Source: Pseudomonadota bacterium (GTDB taxonomy: Bacteria; Pseudomonadota; Alphaproteobacteria; Rhizobiales; Xanthobacteraceae). From it: DNA of 20,695 nucleotides. The stretch spans positions 1 to 20,695 of the forward strand of contig JAEYAU010000195.1 in NCBI GenBank assembly GCA_023404705.1, read 5' to 3'. Of this stretch, positions 1 through 7,182 are shown in pieces; the first letter of the stretch is position 1; each line of letters opens with the position of its first letter. The position numbers were made by a program, and so were the translations under genes. The notes under the pieces were generated by a model. That model did no database searches, had not been told where the DNA came from, and saw only the letters and a program-made list of their open reading frames with translations.

Positions 1-1
1 G

Positions 2-823
2 CCCTGCACGGTCGTCGCAGTGAGGCGCGAGCGCGACGCCGCGCTCTGCACGATCGCCGGGAAGGACGAGACCATCACGCTGCGCGGCCGCACCGTGGTG
101 GCGGCCTCCGGCTCCTGGGAGCGTGGCCCGCTCGCGCCGCCGCCGCGCGCGCATGCGCCCAGCGATCTGCTCGCCTTCAAGGCTCATTTCGAGGACAGCG
201 AGCTGCCCGCCGACCTGATGCCGCTCGTCGTCTTCCCGGGCGGCTATGGCGGCATGGTGACGAGCGATGCCGGCCGCGTCAGCCTCTCGTGCTGCATCCG
301 CCGCGATGCGCTCGCGCGTTGCCGCGCGTGCCACCCTGGCGTTCCGGCCGGCGAGGCCGTGCTGCATCACATCGCCGAGTCCTGTCGCGGCGTGCGCGAG
401 GCGCTGGCGCGCGCCCGGCTGCACAGCGCCTGGCTCTCGGCCGGCCCGATCCGCCCTGGCATCCGCATAGGCGAGCGCGGCGGCATGTTCTTCGCGGGCA
501 ACCTCGCGGGCGAAGCACATCCGATCGTCGCCGAAGGCATCAGCATGGCGATGCAGTCCGCCTGGCTGCTCGCCCGCGCGCTGGACGCGCGTCGGGACCG
601 GGTCTGCGCCGGCGACACCCGCGCCGCCGGACAGGCCTACACGGCCGAGTGGAACCGGAACTTCGCAACCCGCGTGCGCGCCGCCGCGCTGTTCGCGCAT
701 CTGGCGATGCGACCCGTCACCGCCGGCCACCTGATGCTGCCCGCCGTCCAGGCCTGGCCGCGGCTTCTCACGCTTGGCGCCTGGCTCAGCGGCAAGAGCC
801 TGCAAGTCGTTCCGGCGACTTGA
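2..823 (+). CDS. FAD-dependent oxidoreductase (geranylgeranyl reductase-like), 5'-truncated by the window edge
   Basis: The reading frame is open from the left edge, so the start and the N-terminal Rossmann GxGxxG motif lie outside the window. A GTG at 20 is in frame but is probably internal. What remains is the middle and C-terminal part of a group of flavoproteins that includes geranylgeranyl reductases and related FAD monooxygenases. The segment GRTVVAASG is the usual 'vvaAdG' stretch before the substrate domain. The block FFAGNLAGEAHPIVAEGIS is the second FAD-binding motif (GD/N-x-A-x-x-xxPxxGxGi), followed by the amphipathic helix MAMQSAWLLARAL. The substrate is unknown; related enzymes often sit beside type III polyketide synthases, but no such gene is visible here. 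The next feature downstream is a tRNA on the same strand, 110 bases away. Family call is firm, function open. Confidence 0.75.
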   Translation, partial: PCTVVAVRRERDAALCTIAGKDETITLRGRTVVAASGSWERGPLAPPPRAHAPSDLLAFKAHFEDSELPADLMPLVVFPGGYGGMVTSDAGRVSLSCCIRRDALARCRACHPGVPAGEAVLHHIAESCRGVREALARARLHSAWLSAGPIRPGIRIGERGGMFFAGNLAGEAHPIVAEGISMAMQSAWLLARALDARRDRVCAGDTRAAGQAYTAEWNRNFATRVRAAALFAHLAMRPVTAGHLMLPAVQAWPRLLTLGAWLSGKSLQVVPAT

Positions 824-865
824 TTTCTGCCCCGCGCCTAGGCGGCTCCGTATTCTCCCAACCCC

Positions 866-893
866 TTGCCAAGTGCGAGCCGACCCTATAGCT
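866..893 (+). promoter_or_regulatory. candidate sigma-70 promoter of tRNA-Arg(ACG)
   Basis: TTGCCA (866-871) and TATAGCT (887-893) resemble -35 and -10 boxes with a 15-16 bp spacer, slightly short. They end about 40 bases upstream of the tRNA. Predicted from sequence only. Confidence 0.35.
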
Positions 894-933
894 ATCCCGG
901 GCCCGCAGCGGGACCGAGTTCCCCCTTGGGTGT

Positions 934-1010
934 GCGCCCGTAGCTCAGCTGGATAGAGCACCAGACTACGAATCTGGGGGTCAGAGGTTCGAATCCTTTC
1001 GGGCGCGCCA
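934..1010 (+). tRNA. tRNA-Arg (anticodon ACG)
   Basis: A complete 77-nt cloverleaf. The acceptor stem GCGCCCG/CGGGCGC is perfect, and the D-arm begins TAGCTCAGCTGGATAGAGCA. The anticodon stem CCAGA/TCTGG carries loop CTACGAA with anticodon ACG at 968-970. The T-loop is TTCGAAT and CCA is genome-encoded at 1008-1010. ACG decodes CGN arginine codons and in bacteria normally needs TadA deamination of A34 to inosine. It differs at only six positions from the tRNA-Arg(TCG) at 12255-12331. A strong intrinsic terminator follows within 20 bases. Confidence 0.97.
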
Positions 1011-1026
1011 TTTTCCGCTTCTGGGG

Positions 1027-1056
1027 TGAGCCAAGGATTTTGGCTCATTTTTTTTT
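1027..1056 (+). terminator. Rho-independent terminator after tRNA-Arg(ACG)
   Basis: A perfect 8-bp stem TGAGCCAA (1027-1034) / TTGGCTCA (1040-1047) with a 5-nt loop is followed directly by nine T (1048-1056). This is the only textbook intrinsic terminator in the window and should end the tRNA transcript. Confidence 0.93.
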
Positions 1057-1281
1057 GCCCCGATGAGCGGCAGCTCGCACCAGACGCGAACGCCCGCGTG
1101 TCCGCGGTCCGCGAGAATAGAAGACACGCGGCGGCATCGGATCGCTTCGGCGGAATCTGTCTACGCGGAGCGCTGCGTCACGCCGGGCAATATGCCCGGC
1201 CATTGCGGGCAACATGCTCAAGCCTTCCTGCGTCCTCTGCGCTACGCCCTCAGGGCTTTGCTCCGCAACTGCGCGAACATC
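1057..1281. other. gene-free stretch with overlapping inverted repeats
   Basis: Most of the 283 bases between the tRNA and the DUF3047 gene lack a credible ORF. The main structure is a central TGCCCGGC (1193-1200) that can pair with GCCGGGCA on its left (1182-1189) or, through its first six bases, with CGGGCA on its right (1206-1211). No clear promoter was recognised. Confidence 0.4.
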
Positions 1282-1289
1282 AGGGAGGA
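1282..1289 (+). promoter_or_regulatory. ribosome binding site fixing the DUF3047 gene start
   Basis: AGGGAGGA lies 4 bases before the ATG at 1294. The longer open frame reaching back to 1063 has no such site, so 1294 is the preferred start. Confidence 0.75.
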
Positions 1290-1293
1290 CGTC

Positions 1294-2517
1294 ATGTGCA
1301 CATTGCCTCATCATGCCGGCTGTTCTCGGAACGCTGCAGAGGGCACTGATCGGCGCGGCATGCTCAAGAAGCTCATGGCCATGGGGCTGACGGCGCCCCT
1401 CGCCACCCTCGTCCTCGATCGCGCGGCCGAGGCCGCCGTCAGCTTCCTCGACCGTGCGGAGCTCATCGAGGGCATGACGGCGCTCATCGCCCGGGCGAAA
1501 TCGCCCGAGCTGCAGAAGGCCCACGTCTTCGAACTCAGCGGCAGCGAGCTGCCGTGGAAGGATCTCGGGATCACCCTCGCCAAGGGACAGGAAGCGACCT
1601 TCCTGCTCGGCGGTCGCGTGTGGCTCGCCCGTGAGCAGGACCTCTGGGTCGAGCCAGGCGTCGCGTTTCACGTGCGCACCCGCGGCACCCGTCCGATGTT
1701 CAATCCGATGAGCAATTCCGGGACAATGACGGCGGTCGAAAACGGTCCGCTCGAGATGGCGCGATCGCTCGTCGAGTTTCAGAGCGACGAGGGCGAGCTT
1801 GCGGTGCCCAAGGATCAGTACGTCAAGGCCGACGCACGCATCTACGGCGTGGCGCTCGCCTGGCAAGGCAGCGCGGTCGCCGGTCTGGAAAGCCTGCTCA
1901 AGCACGGGGATGTCAACGGCATCGTCGCTGCGGAGCTGGCGCGCCTTCGCTCGCCGCGCAAGCTGCCGGCCGGCTGGAACAACTTCTTCATGCTGGGTGG
2001 AGGTCCGGTCATCTTCAACGACGTCGGCAACGGCGCGATCTCCTGCGAGCCGCTGAAGAACGCGGGGATTTTGCAGCGTCCCGTCAACATCGAGTTGAAG
2101 CCGCAGACGAAGCTGAGCTGGCGCTGGATCGTCGAGGAGCTGCCGTCGCGGCTGCCGGAGGATCAGCTCACATCGCATGACTACATGTCCATCGCGGCGG
2201 AGTTCGACGATGGTCAGGACCTCACCTATTTCTGGAGCTGCAGCCTGCCGGTCGGCAAGGCGTTCCGTTGCCCGATCCCGCGCTGGACGCCGCTCGAGTC
2301 GCACATGGCGGTGCGCAGCGGTGTTGCCGACCTCGGCAAATGGGTCGACGACGAGCGTGACGTCTATGCGGACTACAAGGAGCACATCGGCGGGCCGGCC
2401 AAGTCCGTCACGCGCGTCTGGCTGCTCGGCGTCTCGCTCTTCCAGCGCCGCGCCGGTTCGTGCCGCTTCGGCGACATGCAGATCACCCAGCCGGGCGCCC
2501 AAACCCTGAAGCTGTGA
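1294..2517 (+). CDS. Tat-exported DUF3047 domain protein
   Basis: 407 aa from the ATG with the strong ribosome binding site. The N-terminus holds a twin-arginine signal: DRRGMLKK, a hydrophobic stretch MAMGLTAPLATLVL, and an Ala-rich cleavage region, so export to the periplasm is expected. Residues about 65-185 contain a beta-rich module (WKDLGITLAKGQEATFLLGG) resembling the 'W-x-D-x-G-I-x-L-x-x-G-D' pattern of LecA-like sugar-binding folds; this is a weak resemblance only. The last 140 residues fit DUF3047: a LSWRW strand, FWSCSLPVG, VRSG and KWVDDERDVYADYKEHIGG, then a C-terminal strand ending GSCRFGDMQI. DUF3047 has no established function. The gene stands alone, convergent with the methyltransferase 53 bases away. 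Confidence 0.7.
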   Translation: MCTLPHHAGCSRNAAEGTDRRGMLKKLMAMGLTAPLATLVLDRAAEAAVSFLDRAELIEGMTALIARAKSPELQKAHVFELSGSELPWKDLGITLAKGQEATFLLGGRVWLAREQDLWVEPGVAFHVRTRGTRPMFNPMSNSGTMTAVENGPLEMARSLVEFQSDEGELAVPKDQYVKADARIYGVALAWQGSAVAGLESLLKHGDVNGIVAAELARLRSPRKLPAGWNNFFMLGGGPVIFNDVGNGAISCEPLKNAGILQRPVNIELKPQTKLSWRWIVEELPSRLPEDQLTSHDYMSIAAEFDDGQDLTYFWSCSLPVGKAFRCPIPRWTPLESHMAVRSGVADLGKWVDDERDVYADYKEHIGGPAKSVTRVWLLGVSLFQRRAGSCRFGDMQITQPGAQTLKL

Positions 2518-2548
2518 GAGGCCGGCTCGTCGTCCCCAGTGAGGCTTG

Positions 2549-2574
2549 CTGATCGAGCGCGCTTCGCGGATCAG
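2549..2574. terminator. weak hairpin between convergent genes
   Basis: CTGATC (2549-2554) and GATCAG (2569-2574) form an inverted repeat that overlaps the stop codon of the minus-strand methyltransferase. There is no T-tract, so a bidirectional termination role is only a guess. Confidence 0.25.
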
Positions 2575-3302
2575 TCCGCCACGACGAGGCGGTATCCCGC
2601 ATCGTACTCATCGCGCGCGCGCAGCTCGGCGTAGCGGCGCTCCCAGGCGCCCGTCTCGAGATCGTGCCGCAGCCTCTCCAATCCGGCGTCGGCGCTGCTG
2701 CCGATCGCGAAGAAGGACGAACTGCCGGAGCGGATGTAGGGATCGAGATAAGCCGCGGGCCGGCGCCAATACGCATACAGAAAGCCGTCGCTGCAATCAT
2801 GCGGCACCAATACGGGCGTAATGCGCACCGGGCCGAGCCAGCGTTCATAGTCGGACATTGCCGGCGCCTGCGCCTCGTCCAGTGCCGCAAGCTCCGGCAG
2901 GTAGTCGGTCAACCACGGGCGGTGCGACGGATCGAAGGTGAGCAGGACGATCGGGCCGCGCGTGACCCGGCGCATCTCGCGCAAGCCCGCCTCCTTGTCG
3001 GGCCAATGATGAAGCGTGAGGATCGCCATCGCGGCGTCGAAGCTCTTGTCCGCGAAGGGCAGGGCGTCGGCGCTCGCCTGGATTGCCTCGGCCGCGCCCT
3101 GCCGGCGCTTCCGGATCATCTCGCGCGACGGCTCGACCGCGATCACGGATCGATCGCTAGGCTCGTAGGAGCCCGTGCCGGCGCCGACGTTCAGGACGGT
3201 TTGCGCCGACCCGAGCGCGGCGTGGATGACCTCCGCGATCCGCGGGTCCGGCTTGCGCAGCTCTGCATAGTTCAATCCGATGGTGTCGTATTTGGCGCTC
3301 AT
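2571..3302 (-). CDS. class I SAM-dependent methyltransferase
   Basis: 243 aa from the ATG at 3302 (start MSAKYDTIG); the frame continues 18 codons upstream, but the family usually begins about here. Methyltransferase_11-type fold. Motif I VLNVGAGTGSYEP (about residues 36-48) binds the SAM methionine and ribose. The acidic end of strand 2 is AVEPS, motif II is ADALPFADKSFDAA, and the post-II segment is ILTLHHWPDKEAGLREMRRVT. These are typical of small-molecule methyltransferases of the UbiE/ArsM-like class, but the C-terminal half (HDCSDGFLYAYWRRP) gives no substrate clue. Divergent from the small secreted protein gene, with 159 bases between the two starts. The ribosome binding site is poor. 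Confidence 0.85.
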   Translation of the reverse strand: MSAKYDTIGLNYAELRKPDPRIAEVIHAALGSAQTVLNVGAGTGSYEPSDRSVIAVEPSREMIRKRRQGAAEAIQASADALPFADKSFDAAMAILTLHHWPDKEAGLREMRRVTRGPIVLLTFDPSHRPWLTDYLPELAALDEAQAPAMSDYERWLGPVRITPVLVPHDCSDGFLYAYWRRPAAYLDPYIRSGSSSFFAIGSSADAGLERLRHDLETGAWERRYAELRARDEYDAGYRLVVAD

Positions 3303-3450
3303 CGATCCGTCTCGTCCGGCGGCAGCCACCTGTCCTTCGGGGCAGCGCGACTGCACCTTCGCATAATTGCCCGCCGCCGCCGGGGTTCGCTACCTGACTC
3401 CTGATCACCACACGGCCGGCCGCGCAGACCCCGTGTTGCCGCGTCCGAAC

Positions 3451-3455
3451 AGGAG
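3451..3455 (+). promoter_or_regulatory. ribosome binding site selecting ATG 3462
   Basis: AGGAG abuts the first ATG (3456) with no spacer but sits 6 bases before the second (3462), so the second is the likely start. Confidence 0.6.
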
Positions 3456-3461
3456 ATGACC

Positions 3462-3893
3462 ATGATCCGACTTGGCAGGACGATGCTCGCCATTGCGGCG
3501 GCCGCAGGGTTCGTTCTCGTGGCGGCGCCATCGGACGCCGCAACCGGCGCCGTGCGGCTCGTCGTCACCAAGGGCGGCTTCATCATCGGCGTGGGCGGCG
3601 GCCGCGGCACTCTGGTCTTCCAAGGCCGGGCTTATCCGCTGAGCGTCGGCGGCGTCAGCCTCGGCACTATCGGCCTTGCCACCGCCAACCTCACGGGCCG
3701 GGCGTACAACATGCGCAGCCCGTCGGACATCGCGGGTACCTATACGGCCGTCTCGGCTTCGGCCGCCTTCGTCGCCGGCGCCAAGGTCGCCGACCTGCGC
3801 AACGAGAAGGGCGTCCTCCTGCGCTTGAGCGGACCGCAGGTCGGCCCCGAAGCGTCCGCCAATCTGAGCGGCATCACGCTCGCCATCCAGTGA
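3462..3893 (+). CDS. small secreted glycine-rich protein, conserved hypothetical
   Basis: 143 aa. A Sec signal peptide is clear: MIRLGRTMLAIAAAAGFVL, then a cleavage region PSDAATG near residue 27. The mature protein is about 115 residues and rich in Gly, Val and Ala, with alternating beta-type segments: VVTKGGFIIGVGGGRGTL, VGGVSLGTIGLATANLTG and RSPSDIAGTYTAVSASAAF. It ends in the hydrophobic strand ITLAIQ. There are no Cys and no catalytic pattern. It resembles small periplasmic proteins of Rhizobiales and, loosely, the glycine-rich core of SYLF/EipA-type domains; I cannot assign a family. It is convergent with the Crp/Fnr gene, with only 6 bases between the stop codons. Confidence 0.65.
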   Translation: MIRLGRTMLAIAAAAGFVLVAAPSDAATGAVRLVVTKGGFIIGVGGGRGTLVFQGRAYPLSVGGVSLGTIGLATANLTGRAYNMRSPSDIAGTYTAVSASAAFVAGAKVADLRNEKGVLLRLSGPQVGPEASANLSGITLAIQ

Positions 3894-3899
3894 TGCGCT

Positions 3900-4661
3900 T
3901 CAGCCCGGCGCCCGCGGAATCGGCGCCAAGTTGACGAAGTGATACTGCGCGAGCGTCTGCAGGCGCGCCATGTCGGTGAGCTCGACGACGCGTCCGCGGC
4001 TGGTGATCAGCTGCTCGGCGCGCAATTGCTGCATCACGCGGTTGAGGTGCGGCACGCTCAGGCCCAGCACGTCGGCCATCACCTCCTGCGAGAAGGCGAG
4101 CTCGAAGCTCGTCGCCTCCGCGCGTCCGACCTGCAGCAGCCGCGCATGCACCTCGAGCAGGAAATGCGCGAGCCGCTCCGCCGGCGTGCGCCGGCCGAGA
4201 TCGACAATGTGCTCCGCATAGATCGCGGCCTCGCGCGCGGCGAGCCAGCTCAGCACCAGGGCGAATTGCGGCTGCTCGTAGCAGAGTCGCACATACGACT
4301 CGAACGGGCAGAAGGTGTAGGTCAGGTCGCTCACCGCGACGACCGAATACATGGACCGGTCGAAGAAGCTGACCGGAAAGCCGATCACGTCGCCCGGCAA
4401 GATCACGTTCAGGATCTGCCGCTTGCCGCTGCGCAGCAGCTTGTAGCGGATCGCATAGCCGTCCTTCACGAAGCAGAGGCCGCGGTACTCCGCGTCGAAG
4501 ACGACGAGGTCTTGCCGCTTCTTGACGATGTGCTCGCCCTCCATGACGCGCTCGAGACTCTTGAGGTCGGCCGGGCCAAGAGTCATGAGGCGCGACAGCC
4601 TCGTCACGAACGGATGTTCGGCGAGGGACAGGTCGCGGGCGATCTCGATTTCGGCGGTCAT
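3900..4661 (-). CDS. Crp/Fnr-family transcriptional regulator
   Basis: 253 aa. Residues about 20-140 form the cyclic-nucleotide-binding-like beta-roll (LCFVKDGYAIRYKLLRSGKRQILNVILPGDVIGF). A dimerisation helix follows, then a winged helix-turn-helix at about 185-232 with recognition helix LSVPHLNRVMQQLR. The N-terminus has no Cys, so it lacks the [4Fe-4S] cluster ligands of true FNR. The recognition helix carries HLNR in place of the E-x-x-S-R of FNR/FixK, so its operator may differ from TTGAT-N4-ATCAA. It is divergent from the HAAT transporter operon, and a FixK/FNR-like box (4698-4711) lies 36 bases before its start, so autoregulation or control of the transporter is plausible. The effector is unknown. 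Confidence 0.88.
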   Translation of the reverse strand: MTAEIEIARDLSLAEHPFVTRLSRLMTLGPADLKSLERVMEGEHIVKKRQDLVVFDAEYRGLCFVKDGYAIRYKLLRSGKRQILNVILPGDVIGFPVSFFDRSMYSVVAVSDLTYTFCPFESYVRLCYEQPQFALVLSWLAAREAAIYAEHIVDLGRRTPAERLAHFLLEVHARLLQVGRAEATSFELAFSQEVMADVLGLSVPHLNRVMQQLRAEQLITSRGRVVELTDMARLQTLAQYHFVNLAPIPRAPG

Positions 4662-4697
4662 CCGGGGGCTCTCGTTGGGGCAGCCTGCGCTCTCTTA

Positions 4698-4711
4698 TTA
4701 ATCCGGATCAA
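4698..4711. promoter_or_regulatory. FixK/FNR-like operator box
   Basis: TTAAT-CCGG-ATCAA matches the consensus TTGAT-N4-ATCAA at nine of ten half-site positions. It lies in the divergent region between the Crp/Fnr gene and the binding-protein gene, nearer the former. The binding factor could be the adjacent regulator or a FixK/FNR protein encoded elsewhere. Confidence 0.5.
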
Positions 4712-4739
4712 TGCGAGAAAACATCGAACCAAAGTGGCA

Positions 4740-4769
4740 TTGACCGTGCGCGGCCTGCGGATGGCAATA
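4740..4769 (+). promoter_or_regulatory. possible promoter of the HAAT transporter operon
   Basis: TTGACC (4740-4745) is a good alphaproteobacterial -35. The matching -10 is poor (GGCAAT or CAATAG around 4763-4770). It lies about 90 bases before the binding-protein start. Confidence 0.3.
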
Positions 4770-4843
4770 GCACTCTGCACCGCGCCGTGCGGATAACAGA
4801 AAACGAAAAGCCCCCAAAACAATTTGGGCGCCGACATCCTTCC

Positions 4844-4850
4844 AGGGAGG
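4844..4850 (+). promoter_or_regulatory. ribosome binding site selecting ATG 4858
   Basis: AGGGAGG is only 1 base from ATG 4852 but 7 bases from ATG 4858, so translation most likely begins at 4858. Confidence 0.6.
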
Positions 4851-4857
4851 AATGAAA

Positions 4858-6219
4858 ATGTCGCGAACAGATGAGATCTTCGGCCGCGTATCCCGCCGCA
4901 CTCTGCTGCGGGCCGGCGCCGGACTTGCCGGCGGGGTCGCACTGCCCTCCATGTGGACCCTGCCGGCCTTTGCGGTCGGTGCCGGCGACAAGCCGGCGAT
5001 CGGTACTTGGCCCGCCGGCTCCGAAGGCGACACGGTGAATGTCGCGGCGGCGGTGCCGCGCACCGGCTCCTATGCGGTGCAGGGCGAGGACGAGCTCAAG
5101 GGCTGGCAGCTCGCGGTCGAGCACATCAACAACGGCGATCCGCTGTTGCAGAAGATCGCGCCGAAAGTGACCAAGGGCCTGCTCGGCAAGAAGGTCAACC
5201 TGCTCTCCGCCGACAGCGCGGCCAAGCCGAACCAGGCCGTGCAGTCGATGCAGACCTTCATCAACCAGAACAAGATCGTGCTGATGACGGGCTCGACCTC
5301 GAGCGCTGTCGCGGTCGCGCTCAACAAGTTCGCCCAGCGCGAGAAGATTCTCTACGTCACCGGCATCTCGGGCAGCAACGACACCACCGGCAAGGACTGC
5401 GTGCGCTACGGCTTCCGCCAGAACTTCTACGGCGAGACGGCCGCCAATGCGATCGGCCCGGTGCTGGTGAAGCAGTTCGGCAAGAACAAGAAGGCGGCGT
5501 TCATGACGCCGGACTACACCTACGGTCACACCGTCACAAAATCGGTGAACGATTATCTGACCAAGAACGCCGGCTGGACGATGGTGACGAACCAGGTCTC
5601 GCCGCTCGGCACCCAGGACTACAGCCAGTATCTCACCAACATCGCCAATTCGGGCGCCGAGTTCCTGATCAACGTGAACTGGGGCCGCGACGCGGTGCTG
5701 TCGAGCCAGCAGGCGAAGCAGTTCGGCATCCTGCCCAAGATGACGCTGGTGATTCCGTATCAGATCCCATTCCTCGCCAAGGAGAGCGGCGCGGATCTGA
5801 CCGCCGGCGTGCTGGCCGCGACCGACTTCTGGTGGACGCTGCAGGACAAGTACCCGCTCGCCAAGATGTTCGTCGAAGCCTTCGAGAAGAAGTTCGGCTA
5901 CAAGCCCGAGTGGGGCGCCAACAACGCCTACATGTCCTTCGCGATCTGGGCCCGCATGGTCTCGCAGGCCGGCTCGTTCTATCCGCCGGACATCATCAAG
6001 GAATACGAGAAGGGCGAGAAGTTCGACTCCACCGTCGGCGAGGTCTACTTCCGCAAGGAAGACCACCAGCTCGTCCGTCCCGTCGTCATCGTCAAGGGCA
6101 AGGCGCCCAAGGACATGAAGAACAAGGAGGACTTCTGGGAGGTCCTCGAGGTGGTCCCGGGCGAGCCGCTGATGCAGAAGCCGGACGCCTTCGGCTGCAA
6201 TCTCGGCGACTACACCTGA
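4858..6219 (+). CDS. branched-chain amino acid-type ABC transporter substrate-binding protein, Tat-exported
   Basis: 453 aa. The N-terminus has a textbook twin-arginine signal: VSRRTLLRAG (RR at residues 13-14), then AGLAGGVALPSM and a cleavage region WTLPAFA near residue 39. Tat export implies that it folds before crossing the membrane. The mature protein is a type I periplasmic-binding fold of the Peripla_BP_6 family: VNVAAAVPRTGSYAVQG as the first strand and ligand loop, ELKGWQLAVEHIN as helix 1, LMTGSTSSAVAVALN around the ligand site, and a second lobe with KKAAFMTPDYTYGH. The ligand cannot be read from sequence; this family takes branched-chain amino acids, amides, urea and aromatic acids. 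It is first in an operon with a LivH permease, a LivM-LivG fusion and LivF. A hairpin after its stop may keep its mRNA more abundant than the downstream part. Confidence 0.9.
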   Translation: MSRTDEIFGRVSRRTLLRAGAGLAGGVALPSMWTLPAFAVGAGDKPAIGTWPAGSEGDTVNVAAAVPRTGSYAVQGEDELKGWQLAVEHINNGDPLLQKIAPKVTKGLLGKKVNLLSADSAAKPNQAVQSMQTFINQNKIVLMTGSTSSAVAVALNKFAQREKILYVTGISGSNDTTGKDCVRYGFRQNFYGETAANAIGPVLVKQFGKNKKAAFMTPDYTYGHTVTKSVNDYLTKNAGWTMVTNQVSPLGTQDYSQYLTNIANSGAEFLINVNWGRDAVLSSQQAKQFGILPKMTLVIPYQIPFLAKESGADLTAGVLAATDFWWTLQDKYPLAKMFVEAFEKKFGYKPEWGANNAYMSFAIWARMVSQAGSFYPPDIIKEYEKGEKFDSTVGEVYFRKEDHQLVRPVVIVKGKAPKDMKNKEDFWEVLEVVPGEPLMQKPDAFGCNLGDYT

Positions 6220-6236
6220 ACCTGACCTGATGCGTT

Positions 6237-6271
6237 GCGCCGCGGCTGCTCGTAAGCGGCCGCGGCGGCGC
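6237..6271 (+). promoter_or_regulatory. intra-operon hairpin between binding protein and permease genes
   Basis: GCGCC (6237-6241) pairs with GGCGC (6267-6271), and GCGGC (6242-6246) with GCCGC (6259-6263). This gives 10 bp with a 3-nt bulge and a 12-nt loop. No T-tract follows. In ABC operons such stems commonly stabilise the upstream binding-protein message or attenuate read-through; here that role is inferred. Confidence 0.5.
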
Positions 6272-6302
6272 ATCACGGCCACTCCTCGGGAATGCGGCGC
6301 CG

Positions 6303-7178
6303 ATGATCAACTGGGCGAACTTCGTCTCGCAATGCTTCAACGGTCTGGTGCTCGGCGCGCTGCTGGCGCTGATCTCGTCGGGCCTCACCATCATTTACGG
6401 CACGCTCGGCGTCCTCAATCTCGCGCACGGCGCCATGTTCATGCTCGGTGGCTACGCCGGGTGGCTGACCTATAGCTACACGGGCTCCTTCCTCGCCGCC
6501 GTCGCGGGCGGCGCGCTCTTCGTCATGATCGTCGGCTTCCTGGTCGAACGCGTCATCATCCGTCACTTCTATGCGCGTCCGCACGAGGACCAGCTCCTCG
6601 TCACCTTCGGCCTCGGCATCGTCTTCGTCGAGACCATCCGCTTCTTCTTCGGCAGCCTGTCCAAGAGCGTGCCGCCGCCGGCCGGGCTGGCGGGCATCAC
6701 GCCGCTCGGCTTCATGTTCTACCCGACCTACCGTCTCGCGCTGCTCGGCATCGTCACGGTCGCGCTCATCGCGCTCTATCTCGTGCTCTACCGCACGCGC
6801 ATCGGCCTCATCGTGCGCGCCGGCATCGAGGACTCCGTGATGGTCGATTCGCTCGGCATCGACGTCTACAAGGTCTTCACCCTGGTGTTCGGCATCGGCG
6901 CCATGGCGGCGGGCTTCGCCGGCATCGTCAACGCGCCGGTGGTCTCGATCGCGCCCGACGTCGGCGAGGCGATCCTGGTGCAGACCTTCGTGGTCGTCGT
7001 GATCGGCGGCGTCGGCTCGTTCCCGGGGGCGATCCTCGGCGGCCTGATCGCGGGCGAGATCATCAGCATCACCTCCATGTTCAACCCGGGCTATTCCTAC
7101 GTGATGCTGTTCATCGCGATGACATTGGTGCTCGTGCTGCGTCCTTACGGACTGCTCGGCACGGCCGGCCGCGAGTGA
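6303..7178 (+). CDS. livH: HAAT-family ABC transporter permease, LivH type
   Basis: 291 aa integral membrane protein of the BPD_transp_2 family with about eight hydrophobic segments. The N-terminal INWANFVSQCFNGLVLGALLALISSGLTIIYGTLGVLNLAHGAMFMLGGYAG is the hallmark of LivH-type permeases (cut here by its recognisable NLAHG motif). The C-terminal half has the conserved VVVIGGVGSFPGAILGGL loop that contacts the ATPase. It pairs with the LivM part of the next gene to form the membrane channel. It starts 83 bases after the binding-protein stop, past a hairpin, with a weak ribosome binding site; 4 bases separate its stop from the next ATG. The symbol reflects the subunit class, not proven leucine transport. 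Confidence 0.92.
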   Translation: MINWANFVSQCFNGLVLGALLALISSGLTIIYGTLGVLNLAHGAMFMLGGYAGWLTYSYTGSFLAAVAGGALFVMIVGFLVERVIIRHFYARPHEDQLLVTFGLGIVFVETIRFFFGSLSKSVPPPAGLAGITPLGFMFYPTYRLALLGIVTVALIALYLVLYRTRIGLIVRAGIEDSVMVDSLGIDVYKVFTLVFGIGAMAAGFAGIVNAPVVSIAPDVGEAILVQTFVVVVIGGVGSFPGAILGGLIAGEIISITSMFNPGYSYVMLFIAMTLVLVLRPYGLLGTAGRE

Positions 7179-7182
7179 GCCG

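Noticed and set aside
1045..2502. 485-codon minus-strand open frame opposite the DUF3047 gene
   Set aside because: Arg/Asp/Glu-rich antisense shadow without a domain; the plus-strand frame has the signal peptide, conserved motifs and a strong ribosome binding site.
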